Positions 26,901 to 39,090 of a stretch of DNA of 64,000 nucleotides are shown piece after piece. The translations under genes and the position numbers were made by a program. Where the stretch lies: contig JANSLP010000154.1 in assembly GCA_029298735.1 (NCBI GenBank), forward strand, positions 1 to 64,000, read 5' to 3'. Source of the DNA: Ophiostoma sp. CBS 140.51 (lineage: Eukaryota > Ascomycota > Sordariomycetes > Ophiostomatales > Ophiostomataceae). How positions within the stretch are numbered: the stretch's first letter is position 1; each line of letters begins with the position of its first letter. The notes beneath the pieces were generated by a model. The model did not search any database, was not told the DNA's origin, and saw only the letters and a program-made list of their open reading frames with translations.

Positions 26901-27027
26901 TGGGGGCTTGAAGGATGGTGGAGGGGGCTAAAAGAAGCAAGAAAAGAATAAAAAGAATCCAAAGAGAAGGAACGAAAAGGAACAAAAATAAAAAAGGCTC
27001 ACCGAGAATGAAAATATGACGTATTGG

Positions 27028-27160
27028 CGTCCAAACTGGTCCAAACTGGTCCAATTCAAGCGATCCCAGACCATCCCGGACCAAGCCAAACCAAGCCAAA
27101 CCAAGTCAAACCATCTCAAGCCATGTCAAAAACCGTCAAAAACCGTCAAAAGCTTGCAAA
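27028..27160. repeat. Decayed array of short CCAAAC/CCAAGC-type units
   Basis: Successive imperfect units of about 10 bp: two CCAAACTGGT copies, then CCAAGCCAAA-type units, then two GTCAAAAACC copies. The units diverge progressively from left to right. No coding or structural role is apparent. Confidence 0.7.
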
Positions 27161-28846
27161 GTCAGCCGCAGCCGCAGTCGCTACGCCCAAGCCAGCAAGA
27201 GGCCTCGTATGGGAGGGAACGGGCGTTGTGGAAGTTGGGAAAGGGAAGAAGAATCTGTAGCCTTGAAAGTCACGACATTTGTCGTCTACTTCATATGTCT
27301 TCACCAAAAGTATGTTTATCTTGGCGACTGGCGGCGGGTGACGGTGGCCGAGCCGGACTGGTAGTCCGGGTTTGGCGTTGAGGAGATGCCGTGTTTTACT
27401 TTGTATGTCTTGCTTTCTTTTGGATAACGACATGCCGGCCAAGCGCTTTTGTTCACGCCCATTGAAGTCAAGAGTATGAATTTCGTATCTTACACCTTGA
27501 TGCACGCTGAAGTCGATATCGCAGCCTTGCCTCATTCTGTCCATCTCCGTTCCCTTTCTTTCTTCTGTATTTTGTGAGTTTTTTTGTTGCTTTATTTTTT
27601 ATTCACTTGCCCTTTTGACTCTTGACATCGTGTCTCCCTTGGCTTTTTTTATTAGCCTGGCCTAATCTTGTTGACCATTGGCACTAGGCATGAGCTGAGT
27701 CCTGGCCATGTAGGGGGTGCGGGTTGCCGAGAAAGAGGGCCAATATGCCAATACTGAGTACACATATGCCAATGTGTCAAATATGAGTATGATACACGGT
27801 GTGCTGTCGAAAGAAAGAGCCAAATAAGGAAAGGGAAGAGGCTGATATGGAGGCCGAAATGGAGGGGTGCTTCCCAAAAGTGCATGCTTTACAAGTAGCG
27901 AGAAAGTCTCCGTCCTCGTATGTCGTACATCTAGATGGGATGATTGAGACTGGGAACGCGCTGCCAGCAGGCACGGGCAGAATAGACAAACCACACAAAC
28001 CACAGATGTCGATCTGGCATGGCATTTATCCTTTTTGAGCGTCTGTTGCTCTATTTCTCTGTCTCTCAGTGTGTTGTTTCTGTCTCTCAAAGCCCACTGA
28101 GGGTTTAAGACAAGTTCACCCCTTGGGGCTCCACGAGCTCCACGACTCCATGGCTCCATAACTCCACGAGTAAAAATGGGACCCTTGCAAACCCGCCTGG
28201 CACGATCCCCCGAGATGAGGAACAGCAGTTTATGTATCGGCTCTAAAAAGGTCCCCTGTATGTGTATGTGTATGATGTATCGCCGGACGCCGTGCCGACA
28301 TGTTTGCAGATTCGTCCCTCATCGTCTTGTGCTGTGTAATACGAGATACAGCGGTTGGATAGAGATGGCCTGGCCCTGATTGTGGCGGTGATAAAATGCA
28401 GTGACTGTTTTGTTTACTCGCCTCTGTCCACTTTGGCAAAGCAGACCCTTGTCAGTATCAGTAATATCATAAATAATATCACGAACGACTTGCCACTCAC
28501 CGCTGCCCACTGCTGTCGAAATCAAAATTCTGTGCATGTCCTGTGTGCATCCTGTGTGCATGTATGTCCCCCGGTCATCGTCCCGTTCCGTTACCATTGA
28601 ACAGTTTTTTCTCTTATTTCTCGCTTCGCTTACCCGTTACCCTGGTCCGTTGGTCGTGGCAAAAACATGTCAATCTTTTGTTGATCACCCTCCTTTCTCA
28701 TCTTACCCTTTCCGCTTCCACTTTGCGAGCCACTTTCTCCTGTCGTCCTTATCCTCTTTCCGCTTTCCTCTTTCCCCGTCTGCTCTCAGTAACCCTTTCC
28801 TCCCCTGGCATTCTCGGCAGAGCCCGCTGTTGAAGTGTGGTGCAGT

Positions 28847-28859
28847 GGGGGGGGGGGGG
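28847..28859. repeat. Homopolymer G13 run
   Basis: Thirteen consecutive G residues. Its exact length could be affected by sequencing error. Confidence 0.85.
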
Positions 28860-31800
28860 CGCCTGCAGGGCCTGACAAGACTGTGCAGACGCGCAAAGGC
28901 GCTTCCAGGAGACTACAGGGGCGCTGTTCCCACGCTACAAAGCGAGTGACGGCGGCCTCCCCGAGGAGCCCCAAAAACGAAAAGAAAATACGACAACCTC
29001 ACCGAATGCTGTTTTTCTTTTTCCTCGATCCGCGTGTTTTCAATATTGCTTTTTTGCTCCTTTTTGCGTTTACTTTCGCGCTCTCACTTCACTCTATCCA
29101 ACATCGTCATCCACTTGAGCATAGCCCCCTTGGTCATTTGGTGCAGAACCACAAGAGGGAAAGACGTGAGAGGCTGAGAGGACCACATCTGAGCACTGTA
29201 CGCACCACTGGAGCCGCTAGAACGACGGACAGGGCCTGCCCTGTCGCAAAAGCATGGGCCAAAACAGAAGGATTGGGCCCAAGATGACCTGATGAGCGAG
29301 ATGGGAGTGAGATGAGAGATGGTCGGAAACCCGATCGGAGCATCTTGTGCGCGTGTGAATAAATATGCCGAACTGGTACGAGGGTACTCGTTGGGTGCGG
29401 CTCTGGGCTTCGAGTGCGACATAATACTTTGTAGAATACACATCCATATGCTCTGCCATACTCAGTACAGGTACTGGTTTGTTTACTTGTGCAGAGTACA
29501 GTACACAGATATTACCAGAACAATTGCAAGATAAATAAATTTAAACTGAGAGACAGATATAGAACAATACGGAGTACAACACATGGCTTCATCCTCGTTG
29601 AAAGACCTGCAGTTGCCCTCACACACAATATTATGCGTTGTTGTTGTGCAAAATCAAAGAGCCGCGTTCCGGTCAAAGCTTTTCTTTTCGCATCCTAAAG
29701 GGCTGACGTTGTGAAAAGCGCTGAAAAGAAATCAGAACGGACAGGGAACAGGCTCCTTGGTGTGGTGGATGTAGTGGATGCATTTTTCTTTTCTTTTCTT
29801 CTTTCTTTTATTTGTTCTTTTATTTCTCCCATTTTCTTTTTCAATATTTGCTTGCGCCTCTCACTTGCACTTTCCTCAGCCTGCAGCCAGCCTGCACCTT
29901 TTGCACCTGCGGGTCCACACCACACCCCCCCATCCACACCAACAGACAAAAACAAATCACAAAACCACAAAATCTTCCATTTCGTTTTCTCGTCCCCCCT
30001 TTCCTTTTGAGCTCTTCCTTTTTTCGAGTCCTGCCCACCCACGGATCGCGATTGGTCCGATGACGCTTGCTAGCGCTGCATTTGAGATCTATGGGAAAGA
30101 GGAACATGGAACAGGTCAGAGATAAAATAGAACAATAAGAATAAAAACGATGAACAAAATATACGCAGTCAAAGTCGGTTATGGGATATTGGGCGTTTGC
30201 TTTTTCCTCAGTGTTCAACACGGACGAGCATCTGACCGACCCAACCCTCCTTTGCTCCTTCCATCTCAGCCCACAGCCAGCCCATGGGGCAAGCTGAGAA
30301 TGAGGAAAGTTACTTTGGGAATCGAGAAAGCGAGGAAAGAGGAACTGCCTCACGATCGAGAGACTTGCACAAAGCACAAAGATGCATTCTGCAAGGACAA
30401 ACACAGGTGCATCTTTCCTTGTACCCCGGAACGATATCCTTGCTTTTTTTTTGTCTCTTCTCTTTTTCTTCATTCTCGTTTTCAGTTCACCTTTTCATCT
30501 TTTTCTCGAGCCCTTGTCCCTGTTCAACTTTGTGGTCTTGTGCACCCCTGCTCCTTTTCTCCCCGCGCTTTCCTTATTATTGCTTTCGCTATTTTTTCTC
30601 AGTACCTGCACTGTCCGCTTTCTCGGGCCACTGACACCCTGCGACTGAAGTCTCCTTTGAAGCTTTTTTCTTCGTTCCGCACAACAGCAACACCAGAAAC
30701 CAGCTGGGGCCGCTAGCGCTGGCAAGCACACGCCCTCGTTCCTTTCTCCACACACACCCTCCGTCCTCGCTTTTTTTCTCTTCGCTGCTGTCTTTTCTTC
30801 TTTTCTCGTCCCTGTTGGTCCCAACACGCCCCCACCATGAGCACACGACCAGCCCATTTTCTAGTATCTTCTTTTCTTTTCCACAGCTTTCTCTTTTTGA
30901 AAAACAGAGTCGCATCGGCCAGCCCAAAAGAGAACGAGGGCAACAAACAGACAGAGATCAAACAAGGCAAGCACGATGTCGTCGAAATCGAAAGAGCGGA
31001 AGAGTGGAAGAGTGGGAAAGCACATAGTGGGGACGTCGACCCAAGTGAGCAGCCGAGCCACGCTACAGAAGACCGGAGAAGTGAGCGATGCAATGTCAGA
31101 TGAGATGGTCCATACGGGCCACAGAATCGAACAAGGGGAATAGGGGTCTTTAGAACTTTTGTGTCGTCCGGTTCTTTTTTTTCTTCGTTTTCGTCCGACG
31201 TCTGTGTTGTTTATTCATAATATTGGGAGCACGCCCTGGACCGTGCCTTGTCCAACTACGATACCAACGTGCCGTGCGATCGATCTCCGAAACGCGGCAC
31301 ATTAATTGCTGGGCTCTGACGAAGTATTATTTATTAAATTTGCACAGCGCTGCCCTTCAGGCATCTGAAAAGCAAGATATTAAGATGCATATGGAGACTC
31401 AAGTGCGGAACGGTTTCCAGGTACATGTGAGATACAGAGATACGAGCATCTCACAACTCAAGGAGAGCATCCTCCGAGGAACATCTGACATGCGTCATTC
31501 TGAGTTTATGTTTCTTATTTTTTTTTATGTATTTTCCTTCCCCTCCTTCAATTTTCTCACTCCACATCCCAGGACGCAGGCGCTCAGCGACCCCTGTCCC
31601 ATAATATGATAGCCAAATCTTAAAAGGAGCATGGAGAGAATAAAAATGTGTTGAAAAGAGGGAAAAGGGCCGTGACGAGGGGTGTCGAGGGCGACACGAA
31701 ATCGAAATGTCGCTCATATTTCTTCCATTCATCTCGCTCCTCTCGCTATTGCGTGTTCGTCGCGTGTCTTTTGGTGTCTTTCGAGGCACGATGTACCCTT

Positions 31801-31862
31801 TTCCGCACTTTTCTTACCCCGACCGACATGCGAACATGCTAGGTCTGTATTGTCACGACATC

Positions 31863-31892
31863 TGTTGTTGTTGTTGTTGTTGTTGTTGTTGT
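31863..31892. repeat. (TGT)10 microsatellite
   Basis: Ten uninterrupted TGT units within the gene desert. A likely polymorphic locus between strains. Confidence 0.95.
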
Positions 31893-34800
31893 ATATCTTG
31901 TATGTGTACCAAGTTTGCGAAGAACATGTGGATGGCGTCCATATATCTTGATCGTACCTTCCGTTCCTCGCCAACAGCCATCGGGCAGGCACTCGTTTCC
32001 CACTAAAAGTACCTAAAAGAGAAAGAACGAACAGTGAATCTGGAATCTGGCAAATCTGGGCAAATCTGGTTGGGGGAGGGGGTGTGATCGGCCACAGTTT
32101 TTCTCCTTTTTTCTCTTTTCTTGTTCACCTCGTACTTTTGCTTTTGATGGCGCTGCGCCGTCGCTCCAGTCCGCCCAGTCCGTTCAGGGCAGGCCATGTT
32201 TTTTGACAGCTTGGGTTCCTTTGGTTCTTTTGTGGGAGCTTGGAAGAAAGGAGGAACGGCCCCGGACAAGGGAGGAGAGCCAACAGACTTTCCAACGGTT
32301 TTGCCACCCTCTCCGCGTCGTCGCTTTTTGAAAACGTGCCCTTTCTTTAACGGGCGACAACGGGCGACGGTCGAACCTTGACTCGTGTTGGTCGCCGTTG
32401 CCGTTTTGTCTTTTTGTTAACGTCCTTTCAGTTGTTGATTGTTCCTTCCTTCTCGCTTATTATAACTGTTGGCGGTCAATGAAAGCAAAATAGGCAAGAA
32501 CAGAATACATACATGCTCCTTCCTGATAATTTCCTCTTTGCTTCCCAGCCACGCACTTTCCACGCGCTTGTCTTTTTCCATGTGCTTCCCTTTTTCGTCT
32601 TCATTGTCTCTCTTTTTTATCTCCCCGATTTAATCCTCTTGATCACATTCCCCCCTTCCATCTTGATTTTATTTTATTTTATCCTCTTCCTCCCTATTAG
32701 TGCCCGGGGGGCCCGCTCCGATCAAAATCGAAATACTATAGTAGCCACAATAGCACATGGAAAGATCCTGTTTGTGGCAGGATATGTCGAAATCGTACTC
32801 ATCAAAGTATACAAATATATATACATGGAAAGCTAACCACGAATGGTACGAGAAGTTTCTTATTTTTCTAATAAAGACACTTGTCTCGATTTTTTGCTCG
32901 TTTTCTACATTTGTTTTCTTTGCGAGATACGAAATACATCCTAAGGCTTTTTCTATAGTTTCTGCAATTTCTTTGTTTTGAGATGTTTTTTTTCTCGGGC
33001 AGGCACATGAAAGTGAGATACCTATGTGCCTGTACACCCTGTACACCTAAAAGTACCATCCCGTCACTATTTGTAGCATCTGTACTCCGTAATACCGAGT
33101 ACTCAAATACTCCCCGTCGTCCCATTGTCCCATAGTCCCATAACCTCATAGTGCTACCGTGTTCCGCTATTTCCTCTAGTGCGAGATGGAGCTTTTAAAT
33201 CAAATCTCAAATCGACCGATTTGCGATACGAGTAATGGGGCCAAGGCAAAGCGCTGTTTATTGCTTGAGAGGCGCTCCAACCAGGCTACGAGGTGACCGA
33301 GTGGAAGCCAAACGAGAAAAAGAGAAAAAGTGAAGAGAAAAACTGGTTCGGTCGTCTGTGCGAAGCCCAAGCTTGAGCTCGAAAAAACCGTCCCAAGGCC
33401 AGGGAACGAGGAAACTCACCTGGGTGCGACCCACAGCGGACAGTTTGTCGTTCCTTTCCTGTTCACATTCACGGACTCCAGCATCCTCCGTCCACCGAGG
33501 CAACTATTCGCGGGACCAGACACCAGATCCAGTAAAACTTCAAGGTGGCTTGTCCACTGCAGTATCTGGGTAACTCGTATCTCATGAGGTATTACGTCGC
33601 ACAACGTCCTTTCCGTACTCTCTCTGCATATGTACAGCGCATGCAAATGCAGCAATGCACATCCAAGCATGTGTGCGGTGCTCGGTGTCGACAGTTTGCC
33701 TCTCTTTTTCCCTTTCTTGTTGTTCTTGCCCCCCTTATTTTTAATACTTTTATCAACAAAAGTTGCGACGTCCCCAGAACAGTTCCATGATTTGTGCTGT
33801 TTTGTCGGTGAGATTCTGGTGTAAAAGTACGTTTGCAAGTAAGGAACGTAGGGCACACCGTGTGTTTTGTATTGTTTGTATGTGGATGTGTGCGTGTACT
33901 CTTTTTGTGCACTCTTTTTGTGCGGGAAATATCGCGGGGCAGGAAGGAACGAGATCGAGGGAACCTCGGGCTCTCATGATTCTTCAGCGGCAGCACCAGC
34001 AGCGGGTGTGCACCTCCTCCGTGCACACTTGCATCCCCTGCCCCAGTTGTCCTACCTGCAAAGCACGCTTCCGCGGCCGCAGGATCGTCATTTGTTGTTT
34101 TTAGTGGCGATGGGATATGTCGATGGATACGTCGATGGATGGCGAAGGATGACGGCGATGATCTCTTTTTATCGGGCACAGTAGCTCAATCCCTCAACGG
34201 GCCGCTGTGCGCTGTCCAAGCTGGAGGGAGGAGGACACATCAGATACGGTGGCGAGGGTGGCCAGGTGGTTGGGATCTGCAAGATGAGGCTCGAAATGCG
34301 TGATCTTGCCTCTGACTGTCTGGTAGTCTGACAAGGAAAGAGCGCTCTTTCCTTCCGATTCTCAAAATGCGGTGAGATGAAGCGCTAACAAACACACAGT
34401 AAAGGTGCATTCGGATGTCTGACGAGTAGCTTTTCTATCCTTTTGTGCCTTCTTTTGGAGCGATCTCGGTTGACTGTCTTCTGCCCTTGCTCCTCTCTTC
34501 TGCAAAATATGTACACACAGCGTCAGTGTGCACCCGCGGCAGGCGGACGGAGCAATACGATCTTCATCTTCAGATGCTTGGTGGTCAAAAGTAAGATACA
34601 TCTTACATTAGGGTGCATGGACTGGAGACACAATGTGCTATCCTATCCTCGTGCTATCGAAAGAAAGAGGGTCTTCTGAAGGTCGCTTTGTTTTGTCCTT
34701 ACGTGATGGTTTTATTGTTCCCCTCGATTTGGGTTACTTGGAGCTTTTGGATCGTTTGGGTCATTTGGGCTACAGGGGCGCCTGCCGTTTCTGGGCTACC

Positions 34801-36692
34801 TTGCCATTATTCGATACGCGACAGCGACACTACTTCCGTAGCACTACTAGCTTGGGAAAGTGCCCCCCAAAACGCTAAAACTTCCCACCCGCCTGTCACA
34901 AGTCAAAAAACCTGCACCCGAGCCCAGGGATGCGTTGGCGCGGGGAGTTCTCATCTCTCCAGGAGATGAAAGAAAAAGAGACCGCAAGGGAAAGAAAACA
35001 GTCCGAAAAGACCGATTCAAGATACGAGCGACTATCAGAGACTCTTTGTCCGTCGTTGCATCTAACTACGCGGATTATGATTGTGTGCATTATCGTGCTT
35101 CGTGCCCTCGAGCTTCGTTGCCCTTTGGATCTTCGTGGCCTGACCCTGAAAAGAGCTGAAAGCGACCCTAATCTCAGCGTGCCTACGGAAGCTCTGTATC
35201 CTCGCCTGCCACGCTTCTTCGTTTCTTTCGTGTCTTGCTCCGGCAGGGATGGGATGCAAGTATTTTACTACGATGTGGACGTGGTCAATCACACATTGCG
35301 CTTTCTGATCGCTCCTTCCTGTTCGTCCCAAAATGACAAAAAGAGCACCTGCCCATCTCTACATCGCCGATACTCCTTGCATCTGCCACCGTAGCAGCAG
35401 GAAGGAGCCATTGGGGGCATATTGGGGCATTGAAAAGCAATATTTGACAAATATGTCAGTTGCGTTGCACTCGCTGCTCCTTGCATAGCCCGAGAAAGGA
35501 AAGAAGGGAAGAAGACTCAAAGAAGGAATACTGAGAAAGGTAAAACGGAAACGGTATCTGCACGTAAAATTGAGGCCCATCCTCTTCGGTACTCAATGCC
35601 GTGCGATCTTTCTCTCTTATTCTTCAACCAACCTCAACAGAAAAAATCCGCGATATTGTCCGCCTGTCGCGTCTCATGGCTAGCAGAGAACGGCGCACAA
35701 CCGACTTGTACCCATCGGCGCAAGTAGCCCAACCGGTGCACAACTTGTCCGCTCCGTATCCATCGTATTTTTAGAGTGTCGATGCAGCAAGAGCATAGAT
35801 ATACTTTCGTCGTATGTGGATGAAGACAAGCACCGCACCATCTGGCATCGCATCTCCGTCAACAGACCCATCACGCTCCACACCCTTTACCCTTTTCCCT
35901 CTGACGGAGCACCCTTGTCTGGCGTGTGCTGACGGAACGCGACGAATCAAAATGCCAGGAGCAAGAGTCCGGCTAGAGAAGTGACCAAAATTGAACAGAC
36001 CCAGAAGAGGCCCAGAAAAAGCCTCACAAATAAGAGAGAAATAAGAAATATTGTCTCTGCAATCCAGTCGAGCCAGTCTCGTGGAGCCTCTGGGCACGTC
36101 TGGGCACTCTTTTGGGTTATTCGGCCCACCACGTGAAGGCCAAGTGCAAGCTGAAATTGAATGAACAGCGAAAAGCTTTTCGACTTTCGACGACATTGCT
36201 ATCTTCGTCCTCTCAGGGTCCATGCCAAAGAGGGACATGTTGATTTGAAATAGGTGCAATACTCGAAGCACAGCACAAACATCTCACAATACGATGTCTG
36301 TTGCAAATTACGACGTCAGAAAGGGGTCCCACAGAGTGGCCCCTGCTCTTTCGATGCACGTTGCGAATAGTAGCTCGCAAGAGTCCACAGCTCCATCACA
36401 TTCCACAATTCAACTCCAAAATGTATCTTTATTTTCTTATTCTCCTGGTCTCCTCCGCCCCCTCCGCGAATCTCGACAGATGCACGCGAAGCGCAGGCAA
36501 AGTGTGGGTGCTTCTGTATTCTTAAATTTCTCGCTCGTCCAGTCGTCCCTTTCTCACTCGTCATGTAGACCCACCAGTGCTGCAGTGCATCTACTATTCA
36601 GTACTGAGAATTGCAAAGACAGTTCCAACCGCAGCACACTAAGCAGGCTGGAGCAGGGACGGCACAGGTGCACGTCCAAAGAAGGAAATTCC

Positions 36693-36748
36693 CAGTGAGG
36701 TTTTTCGGCGGTTATATCTATACTGTTATGCGCCGAAAAACCTCATTG
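36693..36748. repeat. Near-perfect 18-bp inverted repeat (hairpin), 20-nt loop
   Basis: The left arm 36693-36710 (CAGTGAGGTTTTTCGGCG) is complementary to 36731-36748. The only imperfection is a G-T pair, so an RNA copy would form 18 contiguous pairs including one wobble. The inner 15 bp are perfect. The 20-nt loop is A/T-rich. The outer end reads CAGTGAGG on one side and CAATGAGG on the other, like the termini of a DNA transposon or MITE brought together by internal deletion. A structured RNA element is an alternative. Confidence 0.9.
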
Positions 36749-38727
36749 ACGTCCCTGCAAATCACAACCCGGCTTTGGGGGCCAAGCACAGGCGAAGCAC
36801 AGCCTGGCACAGGCGCTAAGCAGGCCTGCACAGGCGTGCACAGTTGTGCACGGTTATAAGTATATAGCTCTAAGCATACGGCTTCATCTATTAACGAGGG
36901 ACCCAAAACGTGGAAACGTTCTTCAGATAGGGATGCCGCATGGGAAGGTAGAGTGGCTCTCTGTGACCCTTACTACCTATGCTACTATAGACGTCTATAA
37001 ATATGGTACCAACCCGCACTGGAGGCTCGCTGGAATTCCTCCTGATCAAGATTGTTTGGTGTGCCTTTTTTATTCTGAAGCTTCACTCTGACAGAAATCC
37101 GTCTTGCGTATCAGTCGAACCATGCCGAAAAGCTGATTCCACTTTGGCGAGTTTTTAGTTTGGCTCGCTCCTTCTCCCTCTTTGTGGCTTTCTCGTTCGC
37201 TCCTTCTCCTTTCCTCGTTCGCTCTTTCTCGCACATCACCTCGCATCCCACACCCAGACCTTGCCTTTTTTGGACAACCCTGGTCGCCTCGATCTCAATG
37301 AACTAGCCAGAATTGGCCATCCAAATCATGACAGGGGGACAACAGAAGAGTGGGAGAGGGTGTGTGCTTTTTTACCCTGGCTCGCCTGGGACCTCGCATT
37401 TTCTTCTTCACTCATTTTTCGGTTCATTCAATTCAGTAAACTTTGGTGAGTGACAACTCATTGAGAGAAGAACACAGGCCGATGCGGCAACTACACTGAA
37501 CTGCACGAGACACGTCTGTTCTGGACTGTAGACTCGCTCTTTCCTCAGTTGACAATTAACAGTCACAATTGGCATTTGCACAGAAAGAGCGAGCCTCTCA
37601 CCTCACCTTTGCTCCTTCTCAATTCATTTGCCGGCCTTGCTTTATCCAAATGCAGACATTGCAGGATATTGCAGGCCACTCTATTGAGTATTGATGTTAT
37701 TGTCGCAGCTCACCATGTGCACTATTTTTATTCCTCCTCTTTGCAGATATTTCATCCTTTGTGCACCCGTCTTTTCCAATTCCCCGGTCCCCAGTCCCAA
37801 GGCCCAAGACCCAGCCCCAATGTCCAGCTCCAGTCCCCCGTCCGTCTCATCCCCAATCCCATCGATCTCTCTGCGATCAAACCTGGTTATCGAAGCGCCC
37901 TAGCGGGTTTTGTGGTTTTGTGGGCGAACCGGGCTTTTCACAGCGCCCGGACGCGCCTCCCAGCCTACCAGCCAGCCCTGTTCCTCGTTCCTCCTGCCAT
38001 GGCCGACCTGAATGCTTAATTTTCCCAGGGCGCGTATTGAGTAGCAAAATAAACTTTTTCCCATGCACGCGAGAGAGTCGCATAGCTTGTCTGTCAGATT
38101 ACCGTGGAGATACTGCAAAACGTTTGGGTCATAACAGAACAGCGAAAATACCACTATTGTAAACGTAGTCGCCTCGTTAGCACGTAAACACGTTGTATGA
38201 AGTTTGCACAGGCTTCTTTCTGCCTTCTGACCTCGTCGTCCGTCGCACCTGCCGTCGCAGTTGCACCCGTATTTCTGGAGAAGGTGCAAACGTTCGACTT
38301 TATGTCTGCTCTTGCCCTCGTCTGCCCTCGTGGGAAAGAACGATCAAGCGCCTGTCCGCCTTGTCTTTCATCGTTCTCTTCGTCCTCCACCACATCCACC
38401 ACCACCAAAAGCCAAGCCACCGTCACCGCATCGCTCCGCAACCCCCCTTTTTTTCTCACCCCCGGCGTATTCAGTTCTCACTTTTTCGTTCACATTTTCG
38501 TTTCCCTTTTTTTCGCTTTCTCGCAAGGCAGGAACATGCATTCAGCGTATGCACACGCCCCCACCCCACACCCCTACTCTCGTTCCCTCGTTCCTTCCTC
38601 CCCCGGTCCACCATCCACCATCCACCATCCATCCACCCACCCCTTTCCCAACCCAAAGATTCGCTCTTACCCACTCAAACACCATCCCGTCCCCATCGCG
38701 CTTTCCCAAGTCCACAGTCCATTCGTT

Positions 38728-38886
38728 TCCCAGTCCCAGAACCCAGGGCAAGTGCGAGTGTTTAGGTGGTCCCAGCGGTCCCAGCGGTCCCAGGAGAGCA
38801 AAGTCCCAGGCGCTCGATCCCAGGCGTGCCTTCCCTTCCTCGTTGCTGTCCCTTCCCAATCCTCAATCCCAGTCCACAGGTCCCAG
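38728..38886. repeat. Cluster of nine TCCCAG hexamers
   Basis: TCCCAG starts at 38728, 38734, 38770, 38779, 38788, 38804, 38818, 38867 and 38881, all in the same orientation. Three of these form a 9-bp tandem repeat (GGTCCCAGC, 38768-38793). The cluster lies 1.0-1.15 kb upstream of the NsdD-type start codon. Confidence 0.9.
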
Positions 38887-39090
38887 CCCCGCCAGCAGGC
38901 AAGGCAGGTTCAGCCCCGGCGACTGTGCTTTTCTTGCTTCCTTCCCTGGCCAGGCTGGCTCTGGGCCTGGCATTTTTGTGTTCTGAGCCTTCCCTTTCTT
39001 GAACTGGCACGCACCTGTTGACAAACTCTCTTTCTGTCTTTTGCTCTTTTGCTCTCTTTTGCTCCTTTCTCTTTCCCCGATGGATACATG

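Noticed and set aside
38197..39021. Overlapping 274- and 241-codon plus-strand frames upstream of the NsdD-type gene
   Set aside because: All three frames stay partly open because the DNA is C/T-rich. The peptides are Ser/Pro/Phe low-complexity with no domain.
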